This document shows positions 16,222 to 25,700 of a DNA stretch of 64,000 nucleotides, in pieces. The stretch's first letter is position 1; each line of letters starts with the position of its first letter. The stretch lies in NCBI GenBank assembly GCA_001777665.1, contig MFEQ01000006.1, positions 200,956 to 264,955 of the forward strand, given 5' to 3'. Below the pieces are notes generated by a model. It was not told the DNA's origin, made no database searches, and saw only the letters and a list, made by a program, of their open reading frames with translations. The translations under genes and the position numbers were made by a program. Origin of the DNA: Candidatus Doudnabacteria bacterium RIFCSPHIGHO2_02_FULL_42_25 (GTDB taxonomy: Bacteria > Patescibacteria > Doudnabacteria > UBA920 > O2-02-FULL-48-8).

Positions 16222-17279
16222 ATATTGCCGATTATTACTGGTGATCTTTTAATTGACCCGGCTGATGGTGGGTCAGCATAGCCAAGTCGAAAAATCATTA
16301 TAGGGATCTCATCCGAAGACAGAGAAAAAATTTGACGAATCTTATTTTCGGCGTTTTTGATTAAATCCATCTGTTTGGGCAAAAATTCGCTCGTATCTCC
16401 ACCGTTTATTCGCTGGGCTAAAAATAAAATTGCCGCCACTGGCTGCATACTTAAACCAAGTCCAGTGCCAGTCAACCAAACTCTTTGAAAAAACCTACCA
16501 GCTAATATAAGCTGATCTTCACTAAGCCCAGCTGTTGCGATAATTCCGTAAGCCGGGGTAGATGCATAGAGCTTTGCAGAATCTTTGGAAACCATTTTTG
16601 ACACGCCGAAATGATTCAAAAAATTAATTATTTGCCAATTTCTAAAAAGTTTAAAAGCCTTTTCTTGAAGTGGAGCTAATTCTAGAGTCTTAATATACAT
16701 TCCATTTTTGGTTTTATCTTCATCTGTTTTTGACCATCGGATATATTTAAATAATCCATCATGAATTTTTTTATTTTCAAGTATAAGTCTCTCATTTAGA
16801 TTTAGTGTACTACTTAACGCTTTTATTGCTACCGGGTCTTCCAAAATAAAATATTTTTTTATATTGTTTTCTCTCGGTACATTCAATAAAATATTTAAAT
16901 CCTCAGGCGGAATGGACTTACTTAGATATGGCTTCCGGTTGGTCACCCGTAGTGGAATTTGCTTTGCTTGGTTACTATCTCTTTTATCACTAGGCAAGAA
17001 CGTTACCTCGGCAATCAGTCCCGAAATGTTTTCTTCGGGGAATAATTTTATGGCAGTTTCAAAACCTGTAACGCCTGCTAAAATTTTAATATTTTCTATT
17101 AGTGCACCAATCCCTATATAAGAGCCTCTTTCTTCAAAGTTATAAAAGCTATCGTCAGCACCAAAAACGATATAGACAAAAACTCCATTATCTTTCAATT
17201 TGAACTTCCATGGTTGAGAATTATCACCGGAAGGGGCCAACACAGCTTGATTTAATATTTGTTTTATAATTTCTCTCAT
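16218..17279 (-). CDS. Nitroreductase-family FMN protein (Acg-like)
   Basis: A 353-aa flavin oxidoreductase-like protein. The N-terminus QAVLAPSGDNSQPWKFKL (about residues 12-29) is the FMN-binding nitroreductase signature. The later GLGLSMQPVAAILFLAQRI (about 272-290) and IMIFRLGYADPP (about 326-337) are the usual C-terminal elements. It is longer than typical single-domain nitroreductases and resembles the Acg type. In E1-linked and thiazole/oxazole-type pathways such enzymes oxidise assembled intermediates; that role here is inference. It is separated from the ligase gene by one base and overlaps the kinase start by 4 nt. Confidence 0.8.
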   Translation of the reverse strand: MREIIKQILNQAVLAPSGDNSQPWKFKLKDNGVFVYIVFGADDSFYNFEERGSYIGIGALIENIKILAGVTGFETAIKLFPEENISGLIAEVTFLPSDKRDSNQAKQIPLRVTNRKPYLSKSIPPEDLNILLNVPRENNIKKYFILEDPVAIKALSSTLNLNERLILENKKIHDGLFKYIRWSKTDEDKTKNGMYIKTLELAPLQEKAFKLFRNWQIINFLNHFGVSKMVSKDSAKLYASTPAYGIIATAGLSEDQLILAGRFFQRVWLTGTGLGLSMQPVAAILFLAQRINGGDTSEFLPKQMDLIKNAENKIRQIFSLSSDEIPIMIFRLGYADPPSAGSIKRSPVIIGNI

Positions 17280-17280
17280 T

Positions 17281-18717
17281 TTATGTAAGAACCATCCTGG
17301 CTTTTTTGCCCTTCGTATTTAATAATCCAGCAATTTTTCCTGTTTCAGCTAATCTACCATATGGTTCTAGTTTTACTTGGGGTTGCGCCTTGGTACCGAT
17401 TGCAGAATATAGTTTCCGATATTCGATACTTAATTCACTCAATTTTGAAGAAATAGTATCGACAATTAAATTTAACATTCTTGGATTCGCTTTAGTTTTC
17501 TCTGCCAACTCCAGTTTTAGGTGGAGCTTTTGATTTTTTTGATTTTTTGAATTTTGATTATAAGCCAAATAATTACCAGTTAAATATTTCGAAATCTTTC
17601 TATCTTCAAGACTTGTTTGTAAATTTTCAGGATAAACGTTTATTGCATAAAAAGTCACAGCGACATCAGTACGACCTTTTTTTACAAAAAAAGGCATCTT
17701 CCAAAATTGGAGGCCGTGTTCCTTGGCCTTATTAAGCAAACCTAGCTTTTTAAGTTTGTCTTGCATTTCATTATAAGGAATAATAGCCCCTTGATCATGA
17801 ATATTGTATCTAATTAATGGGATGCTGGTTTTTGTTGTAATCAACAACTCATCATTCACTACTTCGAAATATGTAAGATATGGATCGTATTGCATCAAAG
17901 CCGGCTCGACTACTTCTTGCTCAAAAACTTGTTTATACAAAGCTGGGTTCTTCAGAGCTTCTTCACGGATATAAATACTGATTGGGGTTTCATGTCCTAA
18001 CGCCCCGGTGTCCGCAGAACCATAGATACTTATAATATTTTTTTTAGAATTGATTCCGAGTAAATCAAGTAGACTCCGACGCCATTCTTCCGTAAATTTA
18101 TCCCCCGCCGTAATGACAAAAGTATTTTTAGAAAACTTTATTTTTGCCTTCCTTGCATCATTGACTATGTCCATAACAAATGGAGGATAACCTGCAATTA
18201 CTATGTTTTTGAAATGAGGTCCGAGTATTCGCAAAGAATTAATTATATCGATTTTTTCAATTCCTGGTGTAATTGTGGATAAATTAAATCCTTTTCTAGA
18301 AAGATTTCTGCAACAAGCCAGAGTATAATTGCCTGCCACCCAAAGTCCCATAGCAAAACAAATAACTACCAAGGTCGAATCGTCTTTTTTTATCCTAAAA
18401 ATATCAGTAAAAATCTTTTCATGAAATTTTCCCCCAATCTTCTCTTGATCATCACCACGGAACCAGAAAGTCGGCTTGCCGGATGAACCTGAACTAGCGT
18501 AAATCATTGGAGCAATTTTATCTTTAGAAAAAAAACGATTAAAAGGATATTGATAAAGATAATTTTTCTTTTCCATTATCGGAACCTGCTCAAATTCTCT
18601 ATGACTTTTCACCTTTGAGGGATTGAAATGATGGCGAGAAATAAAATCTTTGTAAGACGGTACCTCTTTGGCAGCATCTCTAAAAATTCTTATTGCATTT
18701 TTTAATCCTTGTCTCAT
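17281..18717 (-). CDS. PaaK-like AMP-forming ligase (ANL superfamily)
   Basis: A 478-aa adenylate-forming enzyme related to phenylacetate-CoA ligase. The nucleotide loop is YASSGSSGKPTFWFRG (about residues 73-88), the A5-like motif SIYGSADTGALGHETP (about 230-245), and the hinge Asp lies in IRYNIHDQG (about 305-313). The C-terminal Lys region GRLAETGKIAG is near 455-465. Such enzymes activate a carboxylate with ATP for transfer to CoA or a carrier. No carrier protein is encoded nearby. The substrate could be the aryl acid or beta-amino acid made by the adjacent MIO enzyme. Spacing to the E1-like gene is 3 nt. Confidence 0.82.
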   Translation of the reverse strand: MRQGLKNAIRIFRDAAKEVPSYKDFISRHHFNPSKVKSHREFEQVPIMEKKNYLYQYPFNRFFSKDKIAPMIYASSGSSGKPTFWFRGDDQEKIGGKFHEKIFTDIFRIKKDDSTLVVICFAMGLWVAGNYTLACCRNLSRKGFNLSTITPGIEKIDIINSLRILGPHFKNIVIAGYPPFVMDIVNDARKAKIKFSKNTFVITAGDKFTEEWRRSLLDLLGINSKKNIISIYGSADTGALGHETPISIYIREEALKNPALYKQVFEQEVVEPALMQYDPYLTYFEVVNDELLITTKTSIPLIRYNIHDQGAIIPYNEMQDKLKKLGLLNKAKEHGLQFWKMPFFVKKGRTDVAVTFYAINVYPENLQTSLEDRKISKYLTGNYLAYNQNSKNQKNQKLHLKLELAEKTKANPRMLNLIVDTISSKLSELSIEYRKLYSAIGTKAQPQVKLEPYGRLAETGKIAGLLNTKGKKARMVLT

Positions 18718-18720
18718 TTG

Positions 18721-19809
18721 TTATTTAAATTGAGATCTGAATAGTTCTGTTTTTTGTTTCCTAACTTCTCGATTCTTTTCATTATTATAATCTGGTATTA
18801 ATTTCTCCTCGAGACTTATTTGATATCGCCCAGATGGCATGATTTGATGATTGGCAATCTTTCGTACGACGTATCCTACAGCAGCACCTGCGACATTTGC
18901 GGTTGAACCAAGTTGCGGCACGGCCGAAATACTCTTACCTATTTCAGAAACAGATTCCTGCATACTCTCACTTAAAAATTCAGGACCAACAATTTTAGTT
19001 GCTAGTTTCAACCATGAGTGAAAATCAAGTTTTGTTACCTGTTCTAGGGTAATATCCACCAAACCATGGAAGATCGGACGCTCGGGCTCCAAATCGAATC
19101 TTTCCACATCGAGTATAACACCGTCACCGTTATCCGTAGCCATAAGTACAGGAATTTTTCTATTTTTGCAATAAAACCGTGCCAATATCTTTAAATCGAT
19201 GCTATCCATCTCATCAATAAAAACTTCAATTTTCGGATTACCTAGAAATTCTAGTAGGTTATCTTTGGTTAAACCCTTACTGTAAACATTTAATTCTGCG
19301 AAAGGATCAAGTTCCCAAATCCAGTCTGCTGCGATTTCTGTTTTATTGCGCCCCAAATCAAGCAAATTTGAATTTATTCTGTTTAAATTCGTAAATTCTA
19401 AATTATCATAATCAGCAATGCTCATGGTCTTTGGACCACCAGTCCTAACCAAGGCATTTATAATCGATGAGCCGACCGAAAGACCTGCAACACCAACTTT
19501 AATATTTCGAAAATTTGTCTGTTCCTCAGAAGTAATAACTAATTTATTTCGAGCAGTTCTTAACTGAAAATAATAGTCTTCAGGTAAAATGTGTATAGCT
19601 TTTTTATGATCGGAATAATACACCCAAATTCCCTGTATTTTATTCTCCGTTAAAAAATTATCTAAAGCGTCTTGGTATCCTGAATAGCTTTTTTTGTATT
19701 GAGGATTTTGAACAAAAAATAATTCTTCCAATCCAGATGAAAAAACATCGATTATTTCTGCATCTTTTGGAACTTCTGATCTACTATTGTAAAATTTCGG
19801 TTGCCCCAT
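18721..19809 (-). CDS. E1-like (ThiF/MoeB family) adenylyltransferase
   Basis: A 362-aa Rossmann-fold enzyme. VGVAGLSVGSSIINALVRTG (about residues 106-125) is the nucleotide-binding loop, followed by DYDNLEFTNLNRINS, the conserved E1 acidic/Asn/Arg segment that holds ATP-Mg. There is no CxxC zinc pair and no evident catalytic cysteine loop, so it may adenylate a substrate carboxylate without thioester transfer. E1-like proteins paired or fused with nitroreductases are known from comparative genomics of the superfamily; here the two are separate genes of one operon. It lies 14 nt downstream of the lyase gene. Confidence 0.83.
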   Translation of the reverse strand: MGQPKFYNSRSEVPKDAEIIDVFSSGLEELFFVQNPQYKKSYSGYQDALDNFLTENKIQGIWVYYSDHKKAIHILPEDYYFQLRTARNKLVITSEEQTNFRNIKVGVAGLSVGSSIINALVRTGGPKTMSIADYDNLEFTNLNRINSNLLDLGRNKTEIAADWIWELDPFAELNVYSKGLTKDNLLEFLGNPKIEVFIDEMDSIDLKILARFYCKNRKIPVLMATDNGDGVILDVERFDLEPERPIFHGLVDITLEQVTKLDFHSWLKLATKIVGPEFLSESMQESVSEIGKSISAVPQLGSTANVAGAAVGYVVRKIANHQIMPSGRYQISLEEKLIPDYNNEKNREVRKQKTELFRSQFK

Positions 19810-19823
19810 CGGCCTTTTAGAAT

Positions 19824-21371
19824 TTATCCATTAGCGAAGCTTTTAAAATATTCAACCAACGCAGAAAGTTCTTTTGTTAGTGAACGGTCTTCGATAACTG
19901 TCGCTACTTTCTCGCGAACTTTATTGTACATTTCGTGCGTCGATTTCGCTAGCTTTTCTTGAAATTGCAAAAAATCAACTGCTTGAGCTAAAGTTACAGC
20001 TTCAATAGTAGTAACTATATAAGTGTTTTCCACTACTTTATCCAATATCAACGAGGCATCGGTACCCATGCTCACAACATCTTGATTATCGGCGTTTGTC
20101 GGAATAGAATGAATGCTATGGGGAAAAGCATAGGACTGATTTTGGGCGGTAGTTGAAGTAGCGACAAATTGTAATCCTTGAAGTGCTAAGGTTAACCCAG
20201 GCTTATTTAGGTTAAGAAACGGCGGGAAAAATTTGTTTATGCTTTGGTTCATAAAGAAATTTATCCGTCTTTCGGAAAGAATCGAAAGTTTAACCAGAGA
20301 CATTTTTATCTGATCAACGGTAACAGCTATGTAGTCCCCATGAAAATTCCCTCCATGTAAAAATTCTTTGTGCTCCCTGTCTAGAACCGGATTATCCGTC
20401 ACCGAATTGATTTCAATTTCTATAACTTGAAGGCTATTTGTAACTGTCTCCAAAATCGGACCAAGTATTTGGGGAGTACAACGGAAAGAGTAAACTTCTT
20501 GTACGAAATCAGAAATCTGGTGAACAGTATCAGTAATCTTATTATTCCTATTCAAACTGTCTCGTTTTCGTAAAAGCTGACTTGTTTCAAGTAGTTCTCG
20601 TAAACTTTTGGCTATCTCTATTTGTCCAGGGTGAGGACGAAGGTTATGCAATTCTTTCGAGATTCCGTCATTGTAAGCTTGTATCAATTCTAAAGATAGT
20701 GCGCTGTTTTTAATTTCTATGTTTAACAAATTTTTTGCGTGCATCCATAGTATCGATGCGATTCCAGACATCACAGAGGTTCCATTGATTAAGGCCAGAC
20801 CTTCTTTCGGTTTTAATTTATACGGCTCTATTCCTAATTCCTTAATCACATCTATAGCTTGTCGACGTTTACCTTTATAATCAACTTCCCCTTCTCCGAT
20901 TATGGCTAATGCAATATGCGCCAATTGCACTAAGTCACCACTGGTGCCCACCGCGCCGTGAGTTGGAATAACTGGTGCAATTCTCTCATTTAAGTAAAGT
21001 ACTAGTCTTTCGATTAATTCGACTGAAACGCAGGAATATCCCTTTGATAGAGTATTAAGTCGCACTAACATAGCGGCAAATACAAAATCTTGTCTTAAAG
21101 GTTCACCCATTCCAGTAGCGTGGCTACGAATCAAATTTGTCTGTAAATCTATGAGCTGTTCCTTGCCGATTAAATATGAAGCCATTGGACCCAATCCAGT
21201 ATTGACGCCGTAAATTACTGTGTCCCTCAGTTTACTAGCCAAAAACTCATAAGAACTTTTAATTGAAGCGAATACAGACTTCGATAGCTTAACTTTTACA
21301 GTACTGTCTGTCACAAATCTAAATATATCCACAGCTCGTAATCCCTCGCCGTTTATTTCAAGACTATTCAT
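19824..21371 (-). CDS. MIO-type aromatic amino acid ammonia-lyase/aminomutase
   Basis: A 515-aa member of the histidine/phenylalanine ammonia-lyase family. The MIO prosthetic group would form from Thr143-Ser144-Gly145 (HGAVGTSGDLVQLAH), where most lyases have Ala-Ser-Gly. The catalytic Tyr is in VIYGVNTGLG (about residue 54). GGNFHGDYIA and QDVVSMGT are other active-site motifs. The selectivity dipeptide is SH (LIRSHATGMG), as in histidine lyases, but QDVVSMG is more like aromatic lyases and aminomutases. The TSG variant is known in some aminomutases. Substrate and reaction (deamination or 2,3-amino shift) are therefore unresolved. It is the first gene of a five-gene operon. Confidence 0.88.
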   Translation of the reverse strand: MNSLEINGEGLRAVDIFRFVTDSTVKVKLSKSVFASIKSSYEFLASKLRDTVIYGVNTGLGPMASYLIGKEQLIDLQTNLIRSHATGMGEPLRQDFVFAAMLVRLNTLSKGYSCVSVELIERLVLYLNERIAPVIPTHGAVGTSGDLVQLAHIALAIIGEGEVDYKGKRRQAIDVIKELGIEPYKLKPKEGLALINGTSVMSGIASILWMHAKNLLNIEIKNSALSLELIQAYNDGISKELHNLRPHPGQIEIAKSLRELLETSQLLRKRDSLNRNNKITDTVHQISDFVQEVYSFRCTPQILGPILETVTNSLQVIEIEINSVTDNPVLDREHKEFLHGGNFHGDYIAVTVDQIKMSLVKLSILSERRINFFMNQSINKFFPPFLNLNKPGLTLALQGLQFVATSTTAQNQSYAFPHSIHSIPTNADNQDVVSMGTDASLILDKVVENTYIVTTIEAVTLAQAVDFLQFQEKLAKSTHEMYNKVREKVATVIEDRSLTKELSALVEYFKSFANG

Positions 21372-21403
21372 ATTTTACTTATTTATATTGAATTTACCTT
21401 CTT

Positions 21404-21433
21404 ATTATACTGATTATCAATAAATAAATCAAA
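21404..21433 (-). promoter_or_regulatory. Promoter of the lyase operon
   Basis: On the minus strand: TTTGAT (21433-21428), 18 bp, TATAAT (21409-21404). The leader to the ATG at 21371 is about 25 nt. It lies just past the terminator of the RHS operon. Confidence 0.6.
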
Positions 21434-21440
21434 TTAAAAC

Positions 21441-21474
21441 ACCCTCCGAAAAATGATAACTGGAGGGTAAAAAA
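21441..21474 (-). terminator. Terminator of the RHS/immunity operon
   Basis: The stem ACCCTCC / GGAGGGT is separated by about 14 nt. Read on the minus strand it is followed by GTTTTAATT. It isolates the RHS operon from the lyase operon. Confidence 0.65.
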
Positions 21475-21500
21475 CAATTAGGACTACTAAATTTCTTAGC

Positions 21501-21578
21501 TTATTTTGAAAAATAATCCATAATTAATGCAACTAACATCCACGAAAATAAAATTGTACCCGTTGCTTTTTTGTTCAT
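21501..21578 (-). CDS. 25-aa membrane micropeptide coupled to CPCC gene
   Basis: A short frame starting MNKKATGTILFSWMLVALIM and ending DYFSK. Its ATG overlaps the TGA of the CPCC gene (ATGA), suggesting translational coupling. One hydrophobic helix covers most of the chain. It is the last frame before the operon terminator. Function unknown; it could also be a chance frame. Confidence 0.35.
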   Translation of the reverse strand: MNKKATGTILFSWMLVALIMDYFSK

Positions 21579-21934
21579 TTAATTCGCCAATAATAAAGTT
21601 TTGTTAGGTCTTCTGGATAGGAATCTCCATAATCTAATCCTGGTTTCTTAACTTCGAAATTATCACGTTCTGTGAGCTGTCTCCAAGTTGAATCCATTTT
21701 ATATTTTTTTGGACTAGCCTTAAAGAGCAATCTCATTAGAATATTGTAAGTACTATATCCAATTCTAGCAAAGTTCTTCTGAGCTTGAATCAAGCTAACA
21801 TTATTAGCGCCCAATGTGCTAGGAAATCTAAGTTGCCCTTCGTCATCTTCCCATCCACAAACTGAACAAGTGTCGTACGACCCTGGGGGATTATTGAAAG
21901 TTAAATAACCACACGCTGGACAAGTATATTGCAT
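21575..21934 (-). CDS. Cysteine-rich CPCC-family protein
   Basis: A 119-aa protein. YTCPACGYLTFNNPPGSYDTC (in two parts, about residues 3-23) and SVCGWEDDEGQ (about 24-34) form the CPCC zinc-ribbon module. This family occurs as immunity proteins or accessory genes next to polymorphic toxins. Its place in the operon downstream of the RHS toxin gene supports that reading. The C-terminal half is a helical region with no recognised motif. Confidence 0.75.
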   Translation of the reverse strand: MQYTCPACGYLTFNNPPGSYDTCSVCGWEDDEGQLRFPSTLGANNVSLIQAQKNFARIGYSTYNILMRLLFKASPKKYKMDSTWRQLTERDNFEVKKPGLDYGDSYPEDLTKLYYWRIK

Positions 21935-21950
21935 GTTTATTTTTTATTCG

Positions 21951-22373
21951 CTAGTCCAGAGACAAAGCTCTTGTCTCTCTAGACTTCTCTACCAAATAAG
22001 ATCTCGATAAATAGATGGCAAATATTGCCCACCAAACTAAAATAAACGGATTTGGTACTTGTGAAATTTGATAAGCTTTATCCAAGGTTATTATTACTAA
22101 AGCAATAATCATTGCTGCTTTTTTACCTTTGAAGATAAAATACGCTAAAGGTAAATAAATAACCAAAGCCAAACCAGCTGTCATAACATCTATCGAACCT
22201 CTTAGAAATCCTATCAATGTAATAATTAATGAAAGTATTAACAAGATAACCGAAATTCCTCTATAGGACTGCCTAAACTTCAGGTCATTATACTTATCGA
22301 CTTGGATTCTAATCTCATCTTCACTTAGCCTAAGCAATCCCACCTTGTTTTTCTTTTCTGTAATGTTGCTCAT
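21951..22373 (-). CDS. Four-helix membrane protein in the RHS operon
   Basis: A 140-aa protein with about four transmembrane helices (around residues 38-58, 62-78, 82-100 and 108-126). The N-terminus is charged. No family recognised. It lies 11 nt after the putative immunity gene and 16 nt before the CPCC gene. It could be an immunity protein against a membrane-active toxin variant, or an unrelated passenger. Confidence 0.6.
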   Translation of the reverse strand: MSNITEKKNKVGLLRLSEDEIRIQVDKYNDLKFRQSYRGISVILLILSLIITLIGFLRGSIDVMTAGLALVIYLPLAYFIFKGKKAAMIIALVIITLDKAYQISQVPNPFILVWWAIFAIYLSRSYLVEKSRETRALSLD

Positions 22374-22384
22374 ATTGTTCTACC

Positions 22385-22714
22385 TCAGTTGCTTTGAATA
22401 AATAAATTTCTTAATTCATCAAGAAGTTTTTTTACATCCTCTTTTGAGACTCCGTCGTATAAAGCTTCAAAGTCTCCATTTTCGTAATAGAGAAGTTCTA
22501 ACGCATTTATCACAACTTCCAATTTTTTTATTGGGATACTACTATTATTTTTCTCAAAATCATTCAGAGCAGATCCGAATTCTTTTTCAGTTGCAACAAA
22601 TTTAATTTTATTGGGTTTATATGGGTAACCCCGGGCATCGATCAAACTCTTAGCAATTATGTATGATTCATCCTTAGCAAAACCAAGTACTATATTATTT
22701 TTTAATTCAATCAT
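22385..22714 (-). CDS. Probable cognate immunity protein of the RHS toxin
   Basis: A 109-aa acidic soluble protein with no recognised family. It starts 4 nt after the RHS stop codon, the standard position for the antidote of a polymorphic toxin. Helical C-terminal half with KKLLDELRNLFIQ. The assignment rests on context alone. Confidence 0.6.
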   Translation of the reverse strand: MIELKNNIVLGFAKDESYIIAKSLIDARGYPYKPNKIKFVATEKEFGSALNDFEKNNSSIPIKKLEVVINALELLYYENGDFEALYDGVSKEDVKKLLDELRNLFIQSN

Positions 22715-22718
22715 ATTA

Positions 22719-25700
22719 TTATCTGTTAATATCTTTCTTTATGGTATCTTTTAAATACTCCAATCCATTTTTCGGCTGAAATAATGTTGGTTGTTTCGGA
22801 TTATTTATAAACAAGTTATTGTTCTTAGAATCATAATAATACTTCTTAATACCCTTAATATTAACCTTAATATCAAAGCTTTCGAACGTTTTTTTAGCGA
22901 TATTAGATATTTCTTGTTTAGACAGTCCTGGGTAATGATTTTTAATTATGGCATGCTCTGCTGCTCTATCGAATGCACTGGTTTTTGTAGTTGAACGTAA
23001 AGGAACAATTACAGAACTCTTACTCTTGGTATCAAGAACTTTATCTAAAGTTCTTATAAGATTATTTATTTCTTTAGCACGACCGGTTGTGGCAACCTTT
23101 GTTGCAGCAACTCCAGCACCCATAGTGTAAATAGTGCCTGCCGTCATCCCAATTTCTAGAGAGGTTGCAATAACGTTTGCAGTTGTTAATGTTGTGTCCT
23201 TTACTCCTCTACCGACTCGTCCCCAATCGCCGTCGAAAAGTCCTTCGGCTATATCATCAAATGATTCGCCGTACAAATAATGAACGGGATTATACTTATC
23301 CAGGAAATTAACGGCGTTAACCAAACTCCTCGGTAAATGACCGTCAGGATCTATGTAAGCAAGCGGGTTATTCCTCGCATAACTGTAGCTATTCAGTAGT
23401 TGTGGGTCACTCAAAACTTCAATCTGACCTGAACCTAGCCCTATAAATACTGGATCCTGGCTGATGAACCTACCAATACTACTATTGTAATACCTGGCGT
23501 TCATATATGACAACCCCGTATCCACGTCATACTCATGCCCAGCAAATTTTCGCTGCTCACTAAAGGTTCCCTGTTTCTGATCCAATCTAATTCCACCGAA
23601 TGGAAAATAATCCATTAACTCTTCTTGCAGACCGGTATTATTGGTCACAACATTTGATCCAGTTAAATGATCAGTATGTACAGAATATACTGAAGCACTG
23701 GCGCCAACTCCTTTGACGGTTGCAACTGTTTGAGTAGTCGGAGACACTATGTGTTTAGTAGGTACTGTGCCATCTGTGTTGTAAAAACCGGTGGGATAAT
23801 CAGTACTGATGCTACCATTCGATGATCTTACTCTTTGCCCCTCGTGGTCATAAGCATAATTTATGGTTGTTTGATTTGCATATGTAACTTCAAGAACAGG
23901 ATCGAAAGCAGTGCCGCTGTATTCAGAAGATCTTAGAGTCAACTGGTTGCCGCCTTTTCCACCAGTATAAGAACTGTTAATTACATCGTGTCCTTCTCTT
24001 AGAGCTAGTAATGTATTACCAGTTTTCGAAATCCATCCCTTTCCCGTATTGTTCAAATTAAGCGTCAAGTAGGCGTTCGTACTGACATTAGTTATATCTT
24101 TGCGTTCTGAAGTATCTATGCCTTCAGTTGGATTAGTTATGGCTCCCGCGTTATCATAGTCATTTAAAACTAGACTAGTTGGGCTGGCTTGAGAGCCTTG
24201 CACTACCGTTACCCAATCATCACCATCGTTATCAGGATTGGTTTTACCATGCACATATACTTTCAATTTTGCATCGACTATGGAGGTGTTATCTGGTAAA
24301 GCAGAAGTATTGAAAGCCAGAAAGGCTCTTTCAATTCGATAAGTACTGTTATTTGTTTTTCCAGCCTGAACAGGCATGGTGGTGGAAGTATAACTTTGGC
24401 CTGAACCACTAGTAGCGTCATGAACACCACTCCAAGTGGAATAATTTTTATAAACATTACCATCACCCGATTGAACAGAAAATGTAGTCGTAGTGTTCGA
24501 ACCGCCAGCTAACGATGCTTGGATCAAGCGGTTGTTATAATCGTAGACATAATTCTTATTACCTTCAGTTATCATATTCCCGTTGCTGTCATAACTAAAA
24601 GTTGTTGTGTTTGTTCCGTCACTAATACTTGTCACTGCATGGGGATTGGCATATCTGGAACCAGAGCTGCCATCATATGCATACGTATAAATAGTTGTAG
24701 GATTAATTCCGATTGTTTCGGCACGAGTTAAAATATTACCAATGGCATCATAGGAGTACGTTTGACCATAAGTCGATTGGCCGGCCGCGACATTCGTTGC
24801 TGCGGTTGACATCAGTCGATTTAGATCATCATAAGTATAATCAACTGTCTTACTGGAGTTAGTATCAGAACCATCAACAATTCGGGTTATATTTCCATTA
24901 GGGTCATATGTATAACTAAGATTTTGCAACTTCAAACCATTAGCAGCTGTCGTGTTTTTATTAGTTAAACGATACAGTTTTGTAGAATCATAAATGTTTG
25001 ATGTAACTGGACCATTTGCGTAAGCTTGATAAGTAACTTGACCGTGTGGACCATAGTCCAGATCGCTCACTACATTTACAAACGAACCGTCTGTAGCTTC
25101 TTTCCTTTTGATGGTTTCTAATTGGCCGCCTTGATTGTATGCATATTTTATTTTAGAATTATCTGGATTGGTAACTTCCAACAAATTTCCTTGACGGTCA
25201 TAGTTATAATCAGTTTGATAACTTGTTGAACTGATAGTTTTTGCTTCTTGTTTCAGTCCGCCCAAAGGATTATATAGATAATCAGTATTTGCTCCCGAGG
25301 ACTGCACTGAAGTTAGTCTACCAATTCCATCAATACCAGAATCGTAATTATACGTAACTTCTGTTCCTGCTTGGCCAATATAGTTTTCAGTTAGTCTTCG
25401 GTTGATATCGTCATATGTGTACTCGACTTGCTGATTGTTTGGGTTTGTACTTGAGATAAGATTGCTCGAATCATCGTAAATATAGCTCCATAGACCGAAG
25501 GTTGTGTCAGTAGGATTATGTAAATCTTCTGATCCTATGCGACGGCCTAACCCATCATAGCTAAAATTGCGAATGTTACCCGAAGCATCAGTTATCTTGG
25601 TGAGGTTACCTAAATAATTATAATCATAATGAGTGGTATAAGTATTTCCGGAATTAAATTCTTCAACCTTTACCAAATTCCCGTATGCATCTTTATACAG

